From NCBI GenBank assembly GCA_014860355.1, contig JACZJV010000116.1:1-50008 (forward strand): a stretch of DNA of 50,008 nt, written 5' to 3'. Numbering within the stretch: position 1 is the first letter of the stretch; each line of letters begins with the position of its first letter. The notes below the pieces were generated by a model. That model was not told the DNA's origin. It did not search any database and was given only the letters and a program-made list of their open reading frames with translations. Both the position numbers and the translations under genes were made by a program. Below are positions 16,867 to 24,971 of the stretch, piece after piece. The stretch is from Burkholderiales bacterium (GTDB lineage Bacteria > Pseudomonadota > Gammaproteobacteria > Burkholderiales > SG8-39).

Positions 16867-17235
16867 CGCATACCTCCTCAGTTTATTAATGACTCGGCAC
16901 CAGTATTCATGCAACGACTGTGCCATCTTCAATAAGATCCGCCGAAACCGGTAGTTAGCGATCGTTCGCCAGTGCCTGGCGTACGGAACTTGTCGGCGCC
17001 GGCCGACAGCGCACACAGGGATCTCGGCATGTGACTGATTTGGTGCAATTTCGGATGTCGCTAAAACACGACTGTAAGGCGCGGCTCCTCGCCGCAGGTC
17101 CCGGTCTACTCGCAGGAGTATGATCTGCCTGCAGCTCCGGGCCCGGACATAATGCGAGGCGTTGCATCGCAGCTCGAATCCGCTTGCCTCGAGCGCTCCA
17201 TTGGCCTTTCTCACAGCCACGCCTGAGTCCAGCCT
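16867..17235. other. Divergent intergenic region
   Basis: This region separates the glycine-zipper gene (minus) from the rhodanese gene (plus). No additional gene, terminator or clear promoter hexamers were identified. Confidence 0.4.
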
Positions 17236-18108
17236 ATGCCCAAAGCAGCGAGCTATCCGGAAGTCCTTGCCAGCACCGAATGGCTGGCGCGCCACCTCGA
17301 CGATCCGGCTGTGAGGGTTCTCGATCCTTCCACGCTACTGCTGCCCAGCCCGGACTACTCGCGGTATGACGCGGTCCCCGCGCGCCACGATTTCGAAATG
17401 GGCCATGTACCGGGAGCGGCTTTCGTGGATGTCGAAAACGAACTGTCTACGCCGCACCCGCGTTTGCGTTTCATGCTCCCGGATGCGCGGACGTTTGCAA
17501 GTGCAATGGCGCGGTACGGGGTGTCGGATGACAGCTACGTCGTCACCTATTCCACCACCTATCACTGGTGGGCTACACGGCTGTGGTGGATGCTCAAGGT
17601 ATTCGGGCACGAGCGAGTGGCGGTACTCGATGGTGGCTTCCAGAAATGGCAATCGGAGAACCGGCCCGTCGAGACCGGAATCGCCAGTTTGCGTGGAACT
17701 GGCAACTTCAGTCCGCGGGAACCGAATATGCAGATGGTGGCAAACCGGGAAGACGTATTGGCCGCGATCGGCGCAATCGACGTTTGTAACATCAATGCAT
17801 TGCGTCCCGAGCAACATACGGGCACTGGCGGCGTGAACTACGGACGTCGCGGACATATCTCCGGCAGCGTCAATATCCCGGCCGCGGCACATGTCAATGC
17901 CGACAATACATTCAAGGACATTGACGACCTGCGTGCATTGTTCGCGCACGCCATGCAAAAACCGAAAGTGATTACTTATTGCGGCGGTGGAATTGCGGCC
18001 ACCAGCGTCGCGCTGGCTCTGGAAATGCTGGGGCACAAGAGCGTCAGAGTGTACGACGCGTCGCTGACCGAATGGGCGGCTGATGCCGAATTGCCGATGG
18101 AGTTGTAG
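17236..18108 (+). CDS. Two-domain sulfurtransferase (rhodanese / mercaptopyruvate type)
   Basis: A 290-aa protein of two rhodanese domains. The N-terminal domain is structural, with FEMGHVPGAAFVD and YSTTYHWWATR, and no catalytic cysteine. The C-terminal domain has GHISGSVNIP and the active-site loop ITYCGGGIAAT. The loop CGGGIAA is closer to mercaptopyruvate-type variants than to the CRKGVT of classical rhodanese, so the donor is uncertain. No signal peptide is seen, so it is cytoplasmic. ATG 17236 lacks a strong ribosome site. It stands alone on the plus strand. Confidence 0.88.
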   Translation: MPKAASYPEVLASTEWLARHLDDPAVRVLDPSTLLLPSPDYSRYDAVPARHDFEMGHVPGAAFVDVENELSTPHPRLRFMLPDARTFASAMARYGVSDDSYVVTYSTTYHWWATRLWWMLKVFGHERVAVLDGGFQKWQSENRPVETGIASLRGTGNFSPREPNMQMVANREDVLAAIGAIDVCNINALRPEQHTGTGGVNYGRRGHISGSVNIPAAAHVNADNTFKDIDDLRALFAHAMQKPKVITYCGGGIAATSVALALEMLGHKSVRVYDASLTEWAADAELPMEL

Positions 18109-18230
18109 CCGTCGCCGGGAATCGCGAGCCCGTCGATCGGCGCTATTTTTCCGCTGGCGCTCCGGACCAGGCCATTCTTAGATCGCGCGCGCCAAAGTAG
18201 CATGTCGCCAGCAATGTTTGGCAGTGGACC

Positions 18231-18260
18231 AAAAAAACCCCGGGGTACGGGCCCGGGGTT
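18231..18260 (-). terminator. Rho-independent terminator of phaP
   Basis: AACCCCGGG (18236-18244) pairs with CCCGGGGTT (18252-18260). On the minus strand the stem is followed by a U run (A run 18231-18237). It ends the phaP transcript and the candidate 3' UTR RNA. Confidence 0.9.
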
Positions 18261-18322
18261 CAGGTAGCCGCGAGCTCGAACTCGGGGCTGCCGACAGCAG
18301 GGAGGAAGGAGTAGCTGCCGGC
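18231..18322 (-). ncRNA. Candidate CUCC-loop small RNA in the phaP 3' UTR
   Basis: Downstream of the phaP stop the minus-strand RNA folds into a 9-bp stem (coordinates 18314-18322 with 18290-18298, one G-U pair) whose 15-nt loop (18299-18313) contains CUCCUUCCUCCC. Next comes a smaller hairpin around CGAG/CUCG (about 18270-18283), then a Rho-independent terminator. An exposed CCUCC loop ahead of a terminator is the layout of the 'cuckoo' small RNAs of Rhodobacter, whose loops resemble the anti-Shine-Dalgarno. The RNA could be processed from the phaP mRNA. This is structure-based inference; no homology to a named RNA family is claimed. Confidence 0.5.
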
Positions 18323-18339
18323 GTTTCCTTGAAGAAAGC

Positions 18340-18900
18340 TTAGGAGGACTTCTTCTTGCCGGTTTTCTTGTCGGCCTGTTTTACCACGCGGGTGGTGGCG
18401 GCAGTAACATTTGCTTCCGCCATGTCGGTTGCCTGTTTCACCGCTTTGGTGAAGCTGTCATAGGCGGAGTTGGCTGCGGCCATGGCGGACTTAACCGCTG
18501 TTACGGCAACATCCGAACCGGCGGGCGCGTTCTGAGTCAGCTTTTCCAACAGCGTTCCGACGGTCTTGTTCATTGCGGCAGTCCTGGTCTCGGCCAGCTT
18601 CGTGACTTCGGCCTGGGTCTGGGTTGCCAATTCGTACACGCCGCGCGAATAGGCAATCGCCTTTTCCAGGGCCGGTTGGGCCGCGGCGGTGCTCAGGCTG
18701 ATGAATTCTTGCGGGTCTTTCACCGAAAGCAGCGCTTTGGATTGATTGACGCTGTCTTCGAACGCGGCTTTGGTGGTGTTGAAGTTCAGGACCGAAAGGC
18801 GCTCGAACGCGGCGAACTGGGCCTGGGCAAAGATAAACAGCGCATCGACGCCGGCTTTGTTGGTGGCTGCAAATTGTTCGGGGGTAGCATACATGTTCAT
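18340..18900 (-). CDS. phaP: Phasin (PHA granule surface protein)
   Basis: A 186-aa amphipathic helical protein of the PhaP family: it starts MNMYATPEQFAATNKAGVD, a typical betaproteobacterial phasin opening, then has long Ala-rich helices (KAAFEDSVNQSKALLSVKD, YELATQTQAEVTKLAE) and a Lys-rich tail. Phasins coat polyhydroxyalkanoate granules. An ATG two codons upstream also exists, but GGGAG is correctly spaced (7 nt) only for ATG 18900. A strong promoter with a TGCA-rich operator lies upstream and a terminator downstream. No PHA synthase is in the window. Confidence 0.92.
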   Translation of the reverse strand: MNMYATPEQFAATNKAGVDALFIFAQAQFAAFERLSVLNFNTTKAAFEDSVNQSKALLSVKDPQEFISLSTAAAQPALEKAIAYSRGVYELATQTQAEVTKLAETRTAAMNKTVGTLLEKLTQNAPAGSDVAVTAVKSAMAAANSAYDSFTKAVKQATDMAEANVTAATTRVVKQADKKTGKKKSS

Positions 18901-18970
18901 AATCATTCTCCCAAAAGGGTTATAAAAAAGTTAGTCAATTCATCTGTGCAATAACTCTGGAACCGCTGTA

Positions 18971-19020
18971 TTGCTGCACTGCACCAAAATCTATTCTACG
19001 CTCAACTTGCTGGATGTCAA
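18971..19020 (-). promoter_or_regulatory. phaP sigma70 promoter with PhaR-like operator
   Basis: On the minus strand TTGACA (19015-19020) and TAGAAT (18993-18998) are 16 bp apart, an excellent sigma70 promoter. The predicted start, near 18986, falls in the near-palindrome TTGCTGCACTGCACCAA (18971-18987). TGC/GCA-rich elements overlapping phasin promoters are bound by the PhaR repressor, which PHA granules titrate. A second TGC element, TGTTGCACAAA, lies at about 19054-19064. The promoter is well supported; PhaR identity is inferred. Confidence 0.65.
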
Positions 19021-19310
19021 GGGTTTTAATATCTGTCATGAGTCTGCATGATGTGTTGCACAAATCCAATTGAATCACCTGCGCCGGATCCGCTTGGGTA
19101 CGATCGCAAGCACGACGCTTCAGCCGCTGTCGGATTGCACTTGGATACCCGATTGCCGCATTGCGGGGGTGCAGCGCCAAAGGCCGCAGTCCTGGCGCCA
19201 TGGGGCATATCCGACGAAGCGCTCGCTGCGTCGGACCCGCGAGGATCCGGAATGCGGACGTCGTTGAACTCATTGTCCTACCGCATGTACTAAACAGGGT
19301 GAATCCAGTC

Positions 19311-20072
19311 ATGGGCCGAGTTCGTACCTTTGCATCCGTCGCCGCCGGATGCGCTGTGGTCCTGTTGTTTGCCGGCGCCTGCACCAGCGCGCGCGACTGG
19401 CGCAGTGCAAGCTCAGAACCGGTGGGACTGGCCCCTGATCCTCTCGCAGAGCGCGAGGCGCTGGTGCAGGTATATGCCGCCCGCACATGGGGCTGGCGCG
19501 GTTGGTTCGGCGTGCATACCTGGGTCGCGGTCAAACCGAGCAACGCAAGTGCCTACAAAGTCTATGAGGTAATCGGCTGGCGCTTGCGCTCGGGTCAATC
19601 GGTAGTCTCGGTAAGCGAGCGCCATCCCGACGCCCGCTGGTTTGGCAACTTTCCAGAACTGATCGCAGACAAGCGCGGCAGAGGCGTAGACGGGATCATC
19701 GAACGCATCGAAAATGCGGTTGCCGCCTATCCCTACGCCAGCAGCTACTCGGCGTGGCCGGGTCCGAATTCGAACACCTTTACCGCCTGGGTGCTGCGGG
19801 CGGTACCCGAGTTGCGGGCGGAACTGCCGCCGACGGCCATCGGCAAGGACTACCTGGGTGAGCGCATCGTTTCGAGCGCCCCCAGCGGCAGCGGCCACCA
19901 GTTTTCGCTTCTGGGTTTGTTTGGCATAGCGGCAAGCGGCGTCGAAGGCCTGGAGCTCAATGTGCTCGGCCTGACTTTCGGGATCAATCCGTTCGATCCA
20001 TCACTCAAGCTTCCGTTAATCGGCCGCCTTGGTCCGGAACGTCAGGTTGACAGGGCGGTCGCGGCGCAATGA
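19311..20072 (+). CDS. DUF3750-type exported protein
   Basis: A 253-aa protein with a hydrophobic N-terminal signal ending in a possible lipobox (FAGAC). The body carries the features I associate with the DUF3750 family: VYAARTWGWRGWFGVHTWVAVKP, VYEVIGWRL, YSAWPGPNSNTFTAWVLR and GKDYLG. The invariant H, W and N/T positions suggest an enzyme-like pocket, but I know of no assigned function. ATG 19311 is chosen because it opens the signal peptide and has AGGGTGA upstream; a GTG four codons earlier is possible. Confidence 0.7.
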   Translation: MGRVRTFASVAAGCAVVLLFAGACTSARDWRSASSEPVGLAPDPLAEREALVQVYAARTWGWRGWFGVHTWVAVKPSNASAYKVYEVIGWRLRSGQSVVSVSERHPDARWFGNFPELIADKRGRGVDGIIERIENAVAAYPYASSYSAWPGPNSNTFTAWVLRAVPELRAELPPTAIGKDYLGERIVSSAPSGSGHQFSLLGLFGIAASGVEGLELNVLGLTFGINPFDPSLKLPLIGRLGPERQVDRAVAAQ

Positions 20073-20178
20073 TCGCGCGGACTGGGCGCCAGGTGAACAA
20101 AATCGGACTGCGCCTGCGCAAGCCCTGCGCGCCTGGCCCGAGCCGCGCTCGATAGACGGTGGCCGGGTACGCATACAA

Positions 20179-20215
20179 GAAAAAGCCGATGGGGCCTTGT
20201 GGGCGCCAACGGCTT
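20179..20215 (-). terminator. Rho-independent terminator of the candidate small RNA
   Basis: On the minus strand AAGCCG (20210-20215) and CGGCTT (20183-20188) form the outer stem, with TGG/CCA pairs inside, and a UUUUU run follows (A run 20179-20184). Confidence 0.75.
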
Positions 20216-20258
20216 GAAGACGGGGTTCACAGGAGGATAAGGAGGAGTAACCCCGCGA
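20179..20258 (-). ncRNA. Candidate CUCC-loop small RNA (stand-alone)
   Basis: On the minus strand a perfect 7-bp stem, CGGGGTT with AACCCCG (20221-20227 and 20249-20255), presents a 21-nt loop containing both CUCCUCCUU and UCCUCCU. Six nucleotides of linker or fewer separate it from a Rho-independent terminator. The unit is about 80 nt. It lies 218 bp past the SH3-protein gene and contains no sensible ORF. The design matches the candidate in the phaP 3' UTR 2 kb away. The loop could pair with AGGAGG ribosome sites such as AAAGGAGGTGA of the neighbouring gene. A TACCAT hexamer just upstream could be a -10, but no good -35 is seen. Confidence 0.5.
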
Positions 20259-20475
20259 AACAATGGTACAAGAATGTGACGGCGCCACGATCGTGTTTTC
20301 TGATTGGCCTCATCAGTTTTGCGGAACCCCCCGGGTATTTTCGAGTACCGTGAACTTTCAACGCCCACAGCCTACCTGGCATCGAAGAATAAGTGCAGGG
20401 GCAGATGCGACCTGGTCCGGGCCGGCAATATCGCTATACCGGCGAACCCAGCAGCAGGTCGGGGTCCCGTAACTG

Positions 20476-21165
20476 CTATCGGTGATCAAAGCGCGGTGTA
20501 GGGACGGACCTCGTGCGTGGCATGCTTCGCTCACCTGCCCCCCTCTGGGCTGGCCGCGGATTGACCCCTGCATTCGCGGGCCGCTGGAAGGGGCCAAAAG
20601 CAGGCAGGGAACTCTGCGCGTTTCTCTGGCGTGGACCGGCTTGCAGCGGCCTCGGTTTGGCGGCTGCATTAGGTTGCCATTGCGGGGATCGGTAAGCTGG
20701 CGCCGAATGCCGCGCTCCAGCCGAGTGTGCCCCGCCTCGTGGCGGTCCTGCATGGATAGCTGCACGCGGCGGCCGGTGATTCCATCGCGGCATCTGCCGG
20801 TACCAAGGGTGGCGGGCGTAGTGATCATGCCAGTAATTGCCTATTATGAAAGTGGCGACGCCGATACCGATGGCGGCGCCATAGTCGAGCACGGGAACAT
20901 ATTGCCCCTGGTAGGAATAGACGATGTCACGCGCATATACCCAGCCCCTGTGCGGTCCCGCAATGACATCGCACCAGCTGTAATCTTGCATGCAACCCTG
21001 AACAGTCACCGGGAAACCAGTTCCCAGGATCGCCACTACTGGATAATCTTCGGCGGGCCCGGCATGCAGTGGGACCGCCTCGGTGGTATAAGCCACCTGG
21101 GCATTTGCCGTGACCGGAAGGAGCAGCGTCGACGCGGCAAAAACCAGCGCTTTCAGATTGCTCAT
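20476..21165 (-). CDS. Exported bacterial SH3-domain protein
   Basis: A 229-aa protein with a cleavable signal peptide (TANAQ). Residues about 25-85 form a bacterial SH3 domain: TTEAVPLHAGPAEDYPVVA, GTGFPVTVQGC, then SWCDVIAGPHRGWVYARDI. A short hydrophobic segment (AAIGIGVATFIIGNYW) follows, then a long low-complexity Pro/Arg/Gln/Ala tail of about 110 residues. SH3b proteins often bind peptidoglycan or other wall polymers. The ribosome site AAAGGAGGTGA is nearly a perfect anti-16S match before ATG 21165. Function unknown. Confidence 0.8.
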   Translation of the reverse strand: MSNLKALVFAASTLLLPVTANAQVAYTTEAVPLHAGPAEDYPVVAILGTGFPVTVQGCMQDYSWCDVIAGPHRGWVYARDIVYSYQGQYVPVLDYGAAIGIGVATFIIGNYWHDHYARHPWYRQMPRWNHRPPRAAIHAGPPRGGAHSAGARHSAPAYRSPQWQPNAAAKPRPLQAGPRQRNAQSSLPAFGPFQRPANAGVNPRPAQRGAGERSMPRTRSVPTPRFDHR

Positions 21166-21485
21166 GCTTCACCTCCTTTGTCCATCGCTACAGTCGCTAT
21201 ACAGGCGTTCAGGCTAGCAAGTTCGCGCGGCGATTGCGGTAAGCAATTGTTTCATTCTGTAAGCGCCCGAGGCTGATGTTCATGGAACGAGCCGCTTGTT
21301 GTTTGCGCGGCACAGATTGACTAGACTGCGCAATTGGGGTGTTCGGGGCGAACGCATACTCAAACTCGGCAGACCTGCATACAAGTTGATATGGGCCGAT
21401 TTGATGGACTGGCGCACCTTGGTCCATTTCATTTGCGCACGAACAGCACATGCCGGCCATCGCGACCTGATGTCGAAAGGAAATC
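21166..21485. other. Divergent intergenic region with inverted repeat
   Basis: Between the SH3-protein gene (minus) and the CoA-transferase gene (plus). TTGCGC (21303-21308) and GCGCAA (21328-21333) form an inverted repeat flanking TTGACT, a possible -35. No -10 at a good distance was found. No extra gene seen. Confidence 0.4.
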
Positions 21486-22652
21486 ATGAAGCAATTTGAA
21501 GCCAACGAGCACGGTCCCTTGCAAGGTGTTCGGGTTCTGGACATGTCGCGCCTGGCGGCGGGCAACATGCTGTCGGTTTTTCTGGCGGATTTCGGCGCGG
21601 ACGTAATAAAGGTCGAGCGTTCCGGGACCGGCGATGATTTGCGCAGCTGGCGCGAACAGGGAGAGGAGATCTACTGGAAAGTGTATGGGCGCAACAAGCG
21701 CTCGCTGGTGCTCGATTTCAAGTCAGAAGACGGCATGCAGAAGCTGTGCAAACTCGTCCGGCATTCGCAGGTCTTCATTGAAAACTTCGTTCCCGGCGGC
21801 CTCGAGAAGATGGGCCTCGCGCCGGATCATCTGCTGCAACTGAACCCTGCCCTGGTGATCGTGCGCATATCCGGTTGGGGACAGACGGGCCCGTACAGCC
21901 ACAAGCCGGGATTCGGCACTCTGGTTGAAGCGATGTCTGGATTCGCCTACCTCAACGGCTATGCCGATCGGCCGCCGTGTCTGCCGCCGCTCGCGCTGGC
22001 AGACATGGTCGCTGGGGTATATGGGGCTGCAGGTGTGCTCACCGCCTTGCGCGTAGCGGAAAAAGAAGGGCGCGGCCAAGTCGTGGATTTGTCGCTGTTC
22101 GAGTCCATTTTCTCCGTAATTGCATCGGAAGCGGCGAAGTACAAGCTGACAGGGGTGCCAACCATGCGCGCCGGCAATCAATCAACGCACACGGCGCCAC
22201 GCAACGTCTATGAGTGCAGCGACGGTCAGTTTGTTGCCATGTCTGGTTCGATGCAATCCATGGCGATGCGAATTCTGGACACCATCGGACGACCGGAACT
22301 CAAGATCGATCCGCGCTTCTCCAGCAACGATGCCCGTGTGGCGCATCGCGACGAACTGGACGCCGTCATCGGCGAATTTATCGGTGCACGGACGCAGGCG
22401 GAGAGCCTGGAGCTGTTCGAGACCGCCGGCGTTACCGTGGGACCAGTCTGCTCAGTGGCCGACCTGATCGATCACCCCTATGTAAAGGGACGTGAGGTAA
22501 TCGTTGAACTGGAAGACGAATCCATGGGCAGCGTGCCTATGCACAACATTGTGCCGCGGCTCTCGCATTCGCCCGGAGGGTTCCGCCGGCCGGCACCGGC
22601 GCTCGGAGAACACACGGAGGAAATCCTGGCCGAACTTGATGCCTTGCCCTGA
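21486..22652 (+). CDS. Family III CoA-transferase (CaiB/BaiF)
   Basis: A 388-aa class III CoA-transferase. The N-terminal part has GVRVLDMSRLAAGNMLSVFL and DFGADVIKVE, then the GWGQTGPYSHKPGF loop, and the catalytic aspartate in LALADMVAGVYGA. These enzymes move CoA between acyl-CoA and free carboxylates through an aspartyl anhydride. GAAAGGAAATC precedes ATG 21486. A CitE-like lyase lies 154 bp downstream on the same strand, which suggests activation of a dicarboxylic acid followed by C-C cleavage (for example a citramalyl- or malyl-CoA type route). Substrate not determinable. Confidence 0.9.
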   Translation: MKQFEANEHGPLQGVRVLDMSRLAAGNMLSVFLADFGADVIKVERSGTGDDLRSWREQGEEIYWKVYGRNKRSLVLDFKSEDGMQKLCKLVRHSQVFIENFVPGGLEKMGLAPDHLLQLNPALVIVRISGWGQTGPYSHKPGFGTLVEAMSGFAYLNGYADRPPCLPPLALADMVAGVYGAAGVLTALRVAEKEGRGQVVDLSLFESIFSVIASEAAKYKLTGVPTMRAGNQSTHTAPRNVYECSDGQFVAMSGSMQSMAMRILDTIGRPELKIDPRFSSNDARVAHRDELDAVIGEFIGARTQAESLELFETAGVTVGPVCSVADLIDHPYVKGREVIVELEDESMGSVPMHNIVPRLSHSPGGFRRPAPALGEHTEEILAELDALP

Positions 22653-22668
22653 GAGCTCTTGACAAGAC

Positions 22669-22720
22669 GGGGGATACGCCCGAAGGTTTCGATCCCCCTT
22701 GCTTGAGGGGAAAGCCCCCT
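22669..22720. repeat. Two adjacent inverted repeats after the CoA-transferase gene
   Basis: GGGGGAT (22669-22675) pairs with ATCCCCC (22692-22698), and AGGGG pairs with CCCCT about 10 nt further on (22706-22720). They lie in the short gap between the CoA-transferase and lyase genes and have no U tract. They could attenuate or stabilise the joint transcript. Confidence 0.45.
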
Positions 22721-22805
22721 CGGTGGTCATCACCTCTTGCTTTCCCAAATCAGGGGCCATTTCGGTAATCCTGAAACGGCCTCCAAGAAATATAAAGGCT
22801 GCACT

Positions 22806-23732
22806 ATGAAACCGTTTCCCCGCTCGGATGTTTGGCGTTCCATGCTTTTCGTGCCCGCGACCAGCGATCGTTTTGTCGACAGCGCCATCCGCCAGCCCGC
22901 CGATGTCCTGCAAATCGACCTCGAAGATAGCGTCGCACCTGAGCAGAAGGAAGTGGCACGGCAACGTGTCCCTGCAATAGCCGACCGCTTCGCGCAGGCC
23001 GGATACGACGTCTTGGTGCGGGTGAATCGGCCCTGGCGGCATCTCGTGCGCGACCTCGAGGCGAGTGTGCGCCATTCGGTACACGCAGTTACGCTGCCAA
23101 AGGTGCCGGACGCTTCGGCCGTGCGCACAGTTGCGGAGATCCTCGCCGACCTGGAGAACATGGCCGGATTGCCGATCGGCCATACCCAGATCGTCGCCAT
23201 GATCGAAGACGCCGGCGGCCTGCATAACATGGCGGAAATTGCCGCGGCGCACAGCCGCGTGCGCGGCATGATCGTGGGGGCGGAAGACCTGGCCGTTTCA
23301 ATGCGCATGGCTGTCAGCGAGGACAGTCTGTATGTCCCCAATGTGATGGCGGTGGCTGCCGCACGCCGGGCCGGCGTGGCGCCTATCGGCTTCGTAGGTT
23401 CCGTGGCCGATTTTGCCGACGAAGTTGCATTCCGTGCCAAAGTAGAGCGGGCGCGAGGCCTTGGATTCGAAGGCGCCTTCTGCATACATCCCAGGCAGGT
23501 ACCGATAGTAAACGCAGCGTTTGCCCCCGACCCGGACGAGCTGAAACACGCCAGGGCTTTGCTGGTGGAATTCGACCGCCAGCTGGCGGCCGGTCGCGCG
23601 GCGTTCGCATTCAAGGGCCGGATGGTCGATTTGCCGGTGGTGGAACAGGCGCGGATCCTGGTCGCGCGTGCAGACGCAATTCAGCAGTTGGCAGATCGAC
23701 GCGCGCGGCTAAGCGCAGTCGTGCGGGAATAA
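22806..23732 (+). CDS. HpcH/HpaI-CitE family lyase (citrate lyase beta-like)
   Basis: A 308-aa CitE-like TIM-barrel lyase. It begins RSMLFVPATSDRFVDSA, then has DVLQIDLEDSVAPEQK (metal- and substrate-binding Asp/Glu), VRVNRPW, MIEDAGGLHN with the second metal Glu, MIVGAEDLAVSM, and the C-terminal GAFCIHPRQV. Relatives cleave malyl-CoA, citramalyl-CoA or similar thioesters to acetyl-CoA plus a keto acid. The upstream CoA-transferase would supply the thioester. ATG 22806 starts the domain; longer in-frame starts add unrelated residues. Confidence 0.9.
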   Translation: MKPFPRSDVWRSMLFVPATSDRFVDSAIRQPADVLQIDLEDSVAPEQKEVARQRVPAIADRFAQAGYDVLVRVNRPWRHLVRDLEASVRHSVHAVTLPKVPDASAVRTVAEILADLENMAGLPIGHTQIVAMIEDAGGLHNMAEIAAAHSRVRGMIVGAEDLAVSMRMAVSEDSLYVPNVMAVAAARRAGVAPIGFVGSVADFADEVAFRAKVERARGLGFEGAFCIHPRQVPIVNAAFAPDPDELKHARALLVEFDRQLAAGRAAFAFKGRMVDLPVVEQARILVARADAIQQLADRRARLSAVVRE

Positions 23733-23942
23733 ATAATATTCAACCTTTCGCTGGTTTTTGTCGCCGTCAGTCCCGAAGCGGAACGCAATGTCCGTAGTTG
23801 GATCCCCCGGGTCTTGCCAGCGCAAAGGCGTCCCGCGTCGGGGAAGTCCTTGAGGCAATTCCGACGCTGTTGCTCGCATGTCTCGCGCCCCGATCCCTGA
23901 CTCTTTCCAGGAGCGGCGGCTACTATTTCCCGTAGGATTCAG

Positions 23943-24380
23943 TCAATCGAGGTATTTCGCCCAACCCTTATGGGGATCCTTGGTTCGTGCGTCACTAGAG
24001 CGCGGCGCTATTCTTTGCGCCATCGCTTCATTTGCCACGGCGAGCACCTTGTCCGGGCCCACCGGCTTGGCCAGGTAATCAAAAGCCCCCAGCCTGACTG
24101 CTTCCCGCGCCGTAACGACTGATGGGTAGCCCGTGATGATCACCACCTCGGTCGCCGGCCATCTCTCCTTGATCGTTTTCAATGCCGCCAGCCCGTCCAT
24201 TCCTGGCATGCGCAAATCCATGAGAACCACATCCGCCGGTCTGAGTTGCATTTTTTCCAGGGCTTCCTCGCCGCCGCTCGCCGCTTCAACTTCGCAACTT
24301 TGGCCCGCCAACGTTCTCATGTGGCTCAACCTTACTATTTCCTCATCGTCCACCACCAGCACCTTCCTTGTCTCGTCCAT
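23943..24380 (-). CDS. Orphan single-domain response regulator
   Basis: A 145-aa receiver domain with only a short C-terminal tail. The acidic pair (Asp11, Asp12), phospho-acceptor Asp55 in VLMDLRMPGMDG, Thr in IITGYPS and Lys in YLAKPVGP are all present. There is no output domain and no histidine kinase in the window, so it probably works through protein-protein contact (CheY/Spo0F-like) or in a phosphorelay with a distant kinase. The tail RTKDPHKGWAKYLD is not a known domain. The start at 24380 is not backed by a strong ribosome site. Confidence 0.88.
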   Translation of the reverse strand: MDETRKVLVVDDEEIVRLSHMRTLAGQSCEVEAASGGEEALEKMQLRPADVVLMDLRMPGMDGLAALKTIKERWPATEVVIITGYPSVVTAREAVRLGAFDYLAKPVGPDKVLAVANEAMAQRIAPRSSDARTKDPHKGWAKYLD

Positions 24381-24971
24381 GATTTGCCCTTTCGCTAGTG
24401 CGCCAAATAATTCGCCCGTGCCTTCTGGCCCATATCCTTTTGCGTCGTTTCCATACTAAGTGAGTGGGTATATTGTAAGTCCGCCAGGATCTACTTTTTC
24501 GCTTCCTGCCATGGTGCCCATGCAGTTTATTCTTTCGTGCGCTGTGCCTTCCGGGTTCCCGCTTCAGACCATATCTCGAATCGGCTGTGCAAATGGTCGC
24601 GCCGCATATCGATGCCGGGATTCGTCTTCTGCTCATGCCACGGACCGCTAAAGTCCGATTTTGTCCGGGAAAACGGCAGCTGAATCATTGCGCAACAATA
24701 TACTCTAATAACATCAGCATGTTAGGCTTTATTCCCGCGGTGCGGTAGTTCTGAGGGATAGTCTGCCGACGGGACATTCTCGCAGGTGGCCTCCGACTTT
24801 TCTATTCCATCTGCTGTTGGGGAAAGGGTGATCGCCGTTGATGCTGCGGACCGATTTTGTTGTAATTTGGTCCCCTATCCCTTTGGCGGACGGCTAGCAT
24901 CAACGCTGCCCTCGGGCGAGGGAGCATACAATGGGTTTCCCTTCCTCAGGCCATTCAAAGGTAAGCACAGT
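24381..24971. other. Divergent intergenic region with short minus-strand frames
   Basis: Between the orphan receiver (minus) and a membrane-protein gene (plus). Upstream of the receiver the minus strand shows three very short frames in series (about 26, 21 and 19 codons; the last, METTQKDMGQKARANYLAH, ends just before the receiver start). They may be a leader or chance. An AT-rich patch at 24690-24735 is the likely promoter area for one or both genes. Confidence 0.4.
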
